The notes below the pieces were generated by a model. That model ran no database searches. It was given only the letters and a program-made list of their open reading frames with translations, and had not been told where the DNA came from. This document shows, in pieces, positions 12,777 through 16,157 of a stretch of DNA of 16,157 nt. Each line of letters starts with the position of its first letter. Position 1 is the first letter of the stretch. Position numbers and translations under genes: made by a program. Source of the DNA: Microbacteriaceae bacterium (GTDB lineage: Bacteria > Actinomycetota > Actinomycetes > Actinomycetales > Microbacteriaceae); assembly GCA_012511645.1 (NCBI GenBank), contig JAAZFP010000212.1:1-16157 (forward strand). Direction: 5' to 3'.

Positions 12777-15473
12777 TTAGTCGCGCGGCTTCTCAACCAT
12801 CTCGGTGGTCTCGATCTCGTCGCCGACCTGAATGTCGTTGAACTTGCCGAGGCCGATACCGGCTTCAAAGTCGGTCTTCACTTCGGTGACGTCATCCTTG
12901 AAGCGACGCAGCGACTCGATGGCCAGGCCATCGGCGAGCACGACACCCTCGCGAATAACGCGGGCCTTCGCGTTGCGGGTGATGGTACCGCTGCGCACAA
13001 TGACACCAGCGATATTGCCGAACTTCGACGAGCGGAACACCTCGCGAATTTCTGCAACACCGGACTGCACCTCTTCGTACTCAGGCTTGAGCATGCCCTT
13101 GAGCGAGCTCTCAATATCGTCGAGTGCGTTGTAGATGACGTTGTAGAAGCGAATGTCGATGCCCTCGCGCGCAGCACGCTCGCGGGCCTTGACATCAGGT
13201 CGCACGTTGAAGCCGATGACAATTGCGTTGTCGATCGTGGCGAGGTCGATGTCGCTCTCGGTGATTGCGCCCACACCGCGGTGCAGGATGCGCAACTGAA
13301 CCGAATCGTCAACCTCGATCTTCATCAGCGACTCTTCAAGTGCTTCAACCGCACCCGACACGTCACCCTTGATGATGAGGTTGAGCGCCTCCACCTTGCC
13401 ATCTTCGAGCGCCTTCGTGAAGTCTTCGAGGCTGATCCGCTTGCGGGCCTTGGCCAGCAGAGCGTTGCGCTCGGCAGCTTCACGCTTCTCAGCGATCTGA
13501 CGGGCGGTGCGGTCTTCATCGGTAACGATGAAGTTGTCGCCTGCGCGAGGCACGCTCGACAGACCCTGCACCTGCACGGGGCGAGACGGCAACGCCTCGA
13601 GAACAGCATCGCCGTTCTCGTCGGTCATTGCACGAACACGGCCGTGGGCGGTGCCCGCAACAATCGCGTCACCGACGCGCAGGGTGCCCGACTGAATGAG
13701 CACGGTTGCGACCGCACCGCGGCCACGGTCGAGCTTCGCCTCAATCGCGACACCGCGAGCATTCTTGTTCGGGTTCGCGCGCAGGTCAAGACCAGCGTCG
13801 GCGGTCAGCAGCACTGCGTCAAGCAGCTCGGTGATGCCGATGCCGTTCTTCGCTGACACGTCGACGAACATGACATCGCCGCCATAGTCTTCAGAGACCA
13901 GACCAAACTCGGTCAGCTGCTGACGCACCTTCTGCGGGTTTGCTGCTTCTTTATCGACCTTGTTGACCGCCACCACGATCGGCACGTTCGCGGCCTGCGC
14001 GTGGTTCAGCGCCTCAATGGTCTGCGGCATGATGCCGTCATCAGCAGCGACCACAAGGATCGCAATATCGGTGACCTGCGCACCACGGGCACGCATGGCG
14101 GTAAACGCCTCGTGACCCGGGGTATCGATAAAGGTCAGCGCACGATCGATGCCCTCATGCTGGGTGTGCACCTGGTAAGCGCCGATGTGCTGCGTGATGC
14201 CACCAGCCTCACCGCTACCCACGTTGGCCTGACGAATCGCATCGAGCAAGCGAGTCTTACCGTGGTCAACGTGACCCATGACGGTGACGACCGGCGGACG
14301 CGCCTCAAGCACGTCGTCGCCCTCATCTTCAAGCTCAGCCTCGATATCAATATCGAAGCCCTCAAGCAGCTCGCGGTCTTCGTCTTCTGGAGACACGACC
14401 TGCACCTTGTAGCCCAGCTCTTCACCGAGGATCTCGAAGGTTGCCTGGTCAAGCGACTCGGTCGCCGTTGCCATCTCACCCAGGTGGAACAGCACGGTCA
14501 CGAGGTTTGACGCGCTCGTATCGATCTTGTCCGCGAAATCATTCAGCGACGCACCGCGACGCAAACGAATGAGCGTCGAACCGTCGCCACGCGGGATGCT
14601 GACACCGCCCAGTGACGGCGCCTCACGCATCTCGAACTCTTGGCGCTTTGCCCGCTTCGACTTACGCGCCTTGTTCTTGCCGCCACCGCGACCGAATGCG
14701 CCTGCCGTGCCGGCACCGCGACCACCGCGACCACGACCGGCGAAACCGCCGCCAGGACGAGGTGCGCCAAAGCCACTCCCGGTGCCACCTGCGCCGGGAC
14801 CACCGGCACCCGGACGAGCCGGAGCGCCGGGGCGGCCAGCGCCACCCGGACGACCACCGGGCGCACCCGGACGGCCCGGGGCTGCGCCCTGCGGGCGAGG
14901 CCGGGGGATGTTGCCGGGGTTCGGGCGAGTGCCCATACCCTGACTCGAAGCAAAAGGATTGTTGCCGGGGCGTGGCGGGCGAGGAATGCCCATGCCCTGG
15001 CTCGAAGCAAAGGGATTGTTGCCGGGGCGTGGGCCGCCAGGCTTCGGAGCAGGCTTCGCGCCAGGCTTTGCCGCAGACTTCGCGGGAGCCGGGGCTGGTG
15101 CCGGAGCCGGAGCCGGAGCCTCTGCCGCAGGCTGAGCCGCCGGGGCCTCAGGAGCTGCCGGAGCAGCCTTCTTCGCTGGCCCAGGAACCGGCGCAGCCTT
15201 CTTGGCGGGACCGGGTGCCGGCGCAGCCTTCTGAGCTGGGCCGGGCGCAGGCGCGGCTTGTTCCTCAGCGGGCTTCGCTGAGGCTGCCTCGTCTGCCTTC
15301 GGCTTTGCGACGCCTTCGGCCTCGAGCGCAGCCTTCACCTTGCGTGCCACTGGCGGCGCAACGGCTGATGAGGGCGCTTTAACGAATTCGCCCATTTCTT
15401 TCAGCTTGGCCAAGACGACCTTGCTGTCGACACCGAGGTCACTTGCGATCTCGTGTACGCGTGGGTTTGCCAC
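12777..15473 (-). CDS. infB: Translation initiation factor IF-2
   Basis: The GTPase that brings initiator tRNA to the 30S subunit and promotes 70S joining. The protein has 898 residues from GTG 15473, beginning with the IF2-N helix bundle ANPRVHEIASDLGVDSKVVLAKLKEMG. About residues 60-265 form an Ala/Pro/Gly/Arg linker with internal repeats. A basic stretch (KNKARKSKRAKRQ) and a second IF2-N domain near 300-350 follow. The GTPase domain has GHVDHGKT at 400-407, DTPGH at 450-454 and NKVDK at 504-508; domains II-IV and the C-terminal tRNA-binding domain follow. GTG 15473 is preferred over the in-frame GTG 15494 because AGGAG lies 4 nt before it and family members start this way. That Shine-Dalgarno is buried in a perfect hairpin. 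It is followed by a strong terminator-like stem. Confidence 0.97.
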   Translation of the reverse strand: MANPRVHEIASDLGVDSKVVLAKLKEMGEFVKAPSSAVAPPVARKVKAALEAEGVAKPKADEAASAKPAEEQAAPAPGPAQKAAPAPGPAKKAAPVPGPAKKAAPAAPEAPAAQPAAEAPAPAPAPAPAPAKSAAKPGAKPAPKPGGPRPGNNPFASSQGMGIPRPPRPGNNPFASSQGMGTRPNPGNIPRPRPQGAAPGRPGAPGGRPGGAGRPGAPARPGAGGPGAGGTGSGFGAPRPGGGFAGRGRGGRGAGTAGAFGRGGGKNKARKSKRAKRQEFEMREAPSLGGVSIPRGDGSTLIRLRRGASLNDFADKIDTSASNLVTVLFHLGEMATATESLDQATFEILGEELGYKVQVVSPEDEDRELLEGFDIDIEAELEDEGDDVLEARPPVVTVMGHVDHGKTRLLDAIRQANVGSGEAGGITQHIGAYQVHTQHEGIDRALTFIDTPGHEAFTAMRARGAQVTDIAILVVAADDGIMPQTIEALNHAQAANVPIVVAVNKVDKEAANPQKVRQQLTEFGLVSEDYGGDVMFVDVSAKNGIGITELLDAVLLTADAGLDLRANPNKNARGVAIEAKLDRGRGAVATVLIQSGTLRVGDAIVAGTAHGRVRAMTDENGDAVLEALPSRPVQVQGLSSVPRAGDNFIVTDEDRTARQIAEKREAAERNALLAKARKRISLEDFTKALEDGKVEALNLIIKGDVSGAVEALEESLMKIEVDDSVQLRILHRGVGAITESDIDLATIDNAIVIGFNVRPDVKARERAAREGIDIRFYNVIYNALDDIESSLKGMLKPEYEEVQSGVAEIREVFRSSKFGNIAGVIVRSGTITRNAKARVIREGVVLADGLAIESLRRFKDDVTEVKTDFEAGIGLGKFNDIQVGDEIETTEMVEKPRD
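14932..15032 (-). repeat. Tandem repeat in the IF-2 linker
   Basis: Two 44-nt copies (14932-14975 and 14989-15032, period 57) differ at three positions and encode PRPGNNPFASSQGMG twice, near residues 148-162 and 167-181 of IF-2. Shorter repeats upstream in the gene (about 15167-15254) encode three ten-residue units of the APGPAKKAAP kind. These are coding repeats that probably vary in number between strains. Confidence 0.8.
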
Positions 15474-15475
15474 TT

Positions 15476-15510
15476 TTCTCCTGTCTGGGTTCACGCCAGA
15501 CAGGCGAGAA
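15476..15510 (-). promoter_or_regulatory. Hairpin covering the infB ribosome-binding site
   Basis: On the minus strand CCTGTCTGG (15504-15496) pairs perfectly with CCAGACAGG (15488-15480) around a 7-nt loop. After a 2-nt bulge, TTCT (15510-15507) can also pair with AGAA (15479-15476), giving 13 bp. The 3' arm holds AGGAGAA, the only Shine-Dalgarno for the GTG at 15473, so the stem would hide it. The alternative GTG start (15494-15492) lies in the loop. There is no U-run on either strand, arguing against a terminator. Inferred role: translational control of IF-2, for instance opening by ribosomes from ylxR or by a protein. Confidence 0.65.
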
Positions 15511-15547
15511 CCTAATTTATTGGACGGGCCTCATTGTGAGCCGCTCA

Positions 15548-15805
15548 TTACTGATCCATGAGTGTTTCTAGCCTGTTCTCTAAGGGACTCGCATCGAGTG
15601 AACCCGATGCTTTCAGCGCACGCGCAAAAACTGCCCGCGACACTGCTTGCCGCACACATGTGGTAGTGGGATGTACCCACGCGCCACGCCCCGGCAGTAC
15701 CGCGCGATCGTCGACTCTCAACTGACCGTCACACAGCACCACACGAAGCAATTCGTCTCGATTCGCACGCTTGCGGCACGAGACACATGTCCGTAGCGGA
15801 TCCAT
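15548..15805 (-). CDS. ylxR: YlxR family protein (DUF448), nucleoid/RNA-binding
   Basis: A small basic protein of 85 residues encoded between nusA and infB in most Gram-positive bacteria. The family has an RNA-binding-like fold, and YlxR has been described in Bacillus as a nucleoid-associated transcription regulator. Seen here are TCVSCRKR at 7-14 (the CxxCR motif), LLRVV, GRGAWVHP near 40-47, Cys51, and AVFARALK near 59-66, in family order. The start ATG 15805 follows AGGGGAGAAGGA, with a long 12-nt gap to the nearest GAAGGA. A short hairpin CTGAG/CTCAG (15847-15831) lies directly before that site. Its stop is 74 nt before infB, with the infB hairpin between. Confidence 0.9.
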   Translation of the reverse strand: MDPLRTCVSCRKRANRDELLRVVLCDGQLRVDDRAVLPGRGAWVHPTTTCVRQAVSRAVFARALKASGSLDASPLENRLETLMDQ

Positions 15806-15860
15806 ACTACCAGCAGTTCCTTCTCCCCTGCTGAGTCGCAGTCTCAGTGATGATTATTGT

Positions 15861-15976
15861 CGCTCAACATCCAACTCAATCATCATTCATGATCTGACAC
15901 GGTGGTGTCACCGCGAATCACATTCAGACACGACTGTGTCTGAATCACAGTGATTCACGCTGGTTGGATGTCGGCG
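15861..15976 (-). repeat. Branched inverted-repeat structure in the nusA-ylxR spacer
   Basis: An outer stem of about 14 bp (15976-15963 with 15875-15861, one bulge, core ACATCCAAC/GTTGGATGT) encloses three hairpins. The first pairs GAATCAC+ATTCAGACAC with its complement (15956-15915), giving 17 bp, or 20 with flanks, with a 4-nt bulge and loop AGTC. The second is TGACAC/GTGTCA (15910-15895). The third is ATCAT/ATGAT (15893-15879). GAATCAC-a-GTGATTC at 15942-15956 is a competing palindrome. The result resembles a four-way junction as RNA or cruciform DNA. Confidence 0.65.
15864..15893 (+). repeat. 30-bp exact direct repeat, copy 1
   Basis: Identical over 30 bases to 16028-16057, 164 bp away; the bases on either side differ. 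This copy is in the spacer just before ylxR and forms the 3' arm of the branched structure. Confidence 0.9.
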
Positions 15977-16018
15977 ATCCAGACGTTTGCTGTCGCGCTA
16001 GTGGGCGCTCCACCAAAC

Positions 16019-16086
16019 GCGCAAAGATCAACATCCAACTCAATCATCATTCATGATTGAGTCTGATTGGATGTCGATCTTTGCGC
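16019..16086 (-). repeat. 29-bp hairpin built on the last codons of nusA
   Basis: The outer stem of 19 bp pairs 16086-16068 with 16037-16019 (18 Watson-Crick pairs and one G-U). A one-sided 5-nt bulge follows, then a 10-bp inner stem (16062-16053 with 16047-16038) with loop GAATG. The 5' arm is nusA coding sequence for AKIDIQSDSI. The stop codon at 16042-16040 is in the inner stem. The 3' outer arm is non-coding and mirrors the conserved coding arm. Confidence 0.8.
16028..16057 (+). repeat. 30-bp exact direct repeat, copy 2
   Basis: Identical to 15864-15893. This copy spans the end of nusA, including its stop codon and final SIMNDD-coding bases, so it is probably the parent copy. Confidence 0.9.
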
Positions 16087-16157
16087 CCGTGAGTTTTGCG
16101 GCGAGGCGGGCGTTCTGCCCCTCCTTGCCGATTGCGAGGGACAGCTGGAAATCAGGC
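16040..16157 (-). CDS. nusA: Transcription termination/antitermination factor NusA, C-terminal end only
   Basis: The last 38 codons, ending in TGA at 16042-16040; the rest lies beyond the window. The visible residues include PDFQLSLAIGKEGQNARLAA and then KLTGAKIDIQSDSIMNDD, which is the second KH domain of NusA with its invariant IGKEGQNARLAAKLTG stretch. NusA binds RNA polymerase and nascent RNA in pausing, termination and rRNA antitermination. Ending soon after KH2, without E. coli-type acidic repeats, is normal for actinobacteria. It is first in the nusA-ylxR-infB order. Its final ~15 codons form the 5' arm of a long hairpin. Confidence 0.95.
   Translation of the reverse strand, partial: PDFQLSLAIGKEGQNARLAAKLTGAKIDIQSDSIMNDD

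Larger units (their letters stand above)
15806..16039 (-). promoter_or_regulatory. Highly structured nusA-ylxR spacer
   Basis: No gene is visible in these 234 bases, but almost all of them can pair. In the direction of transcription there is the 3' half of the nusA-end hairpin (to 16019). Next comes a CGTTTG/CAAACG stem (16019-16014 with 15989-15984) holding GTGG/CCAC, then the branched structure at 15976-15861, then CTGAG/CTCAG before the ylxR ribosome-binding site. No U-tract or obvious -10 box is present. It could be an RNA leader, an RNase III processing region, or a remnant of duplication. Confidence 0.6.

Noticed and set aside
14932..15032. Short CRISPR-like array or tandem repeat locus
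   Set aside because: Only two copies, in frame within infB, encoding a repeated linker peptide.
15480..15504. Intrinsic terminator between ylxR and infB
   Set aside because: No U-tract on either strand, and the 3' arm is the infB ribosome-binding site, so translational masking is the better reading.
15842..15956. tRNA gene suggested by the cloverleaf-like pairing
   Set aside because: Too long, with no GTTCGAATC-type T-loop, no anticodon arm of the right size and no CCA-ready acceptor stem.

Overview
This is high-GC DNA with frequent GTG starts and tightly packed genes. The gene set (mycoredoxin, a mixed-type phosphofructokinase, IF2 with a very long Ala/Pro/Gly linker, a TruB with an actinobacterial-type C-terminus, and the nusA-ylxR-infB-rbfA-truB-ribF core) points to a Gram-positive actinobacterium, most likely of the Microbacteriaceae type. 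The family assignment is inferred from gene style, not from a search. The window is chromosomal housekeeping DNA. I see no insertion sequence, phage gene, CRISPR array, tRNA or rRNA.

Layout. 1-2635 (minus): the 5' part of an aldehyde dehydrogenase gene, a small two-helix membrane protein and a PiT phosphate permease; the last two overlap by ATGA. 2636-2853: divergent control region. 2854-3126 (plus): mycoredoxin, meeting a minus-strand 6-phosphofructokinase tail to tail (3123-4160). 4260-6380 (minus): SNF2-type helicase. 6541-9369 (minus): truB, two small membrane protein genes and ribF in one coupled cluster. 9420-12050 (plus): a MutY-type adenine glycosylase and a YtcJ-like amidohydrolase, inserted in the opposite orientation between truB and rbfA. 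12047-16157 (minus): rbfA, infB, ylxR and the last 38 codons of nusA.

The translation and transcription machinery forms the backbone: NusA (elongation and antitermination), YlxR, IF2, RbfA (30S maturation) and TruB (tRNA pseudouridine 55), with RibF making FMN and FAD. The backbone is broken in two places. A strong hairpin lies between infB and rbfA, and the divergent mutY-amidohydrolase pair separates rbfA from truB.

Three non-coding signals stand out. (1) The 234-bp spacer between nusA and ylxR is almost entirely base-pairable. It holds a 29-bp hairpin using the last codons of nusA, a second branched structure, and an exact 30-bp direct repeat; it looks like a duplicated and invaded copy of the nusA 3' end. 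(2) A perfect 9-bp hairpin, extendable to 13 bp, covers the infB Shine-Dalgarno sequence. (3) Six genes carry a TANNCT hexamer exactly 6 or 7 nt before the start codon, the layout of leaderless actinobacterial promoters.
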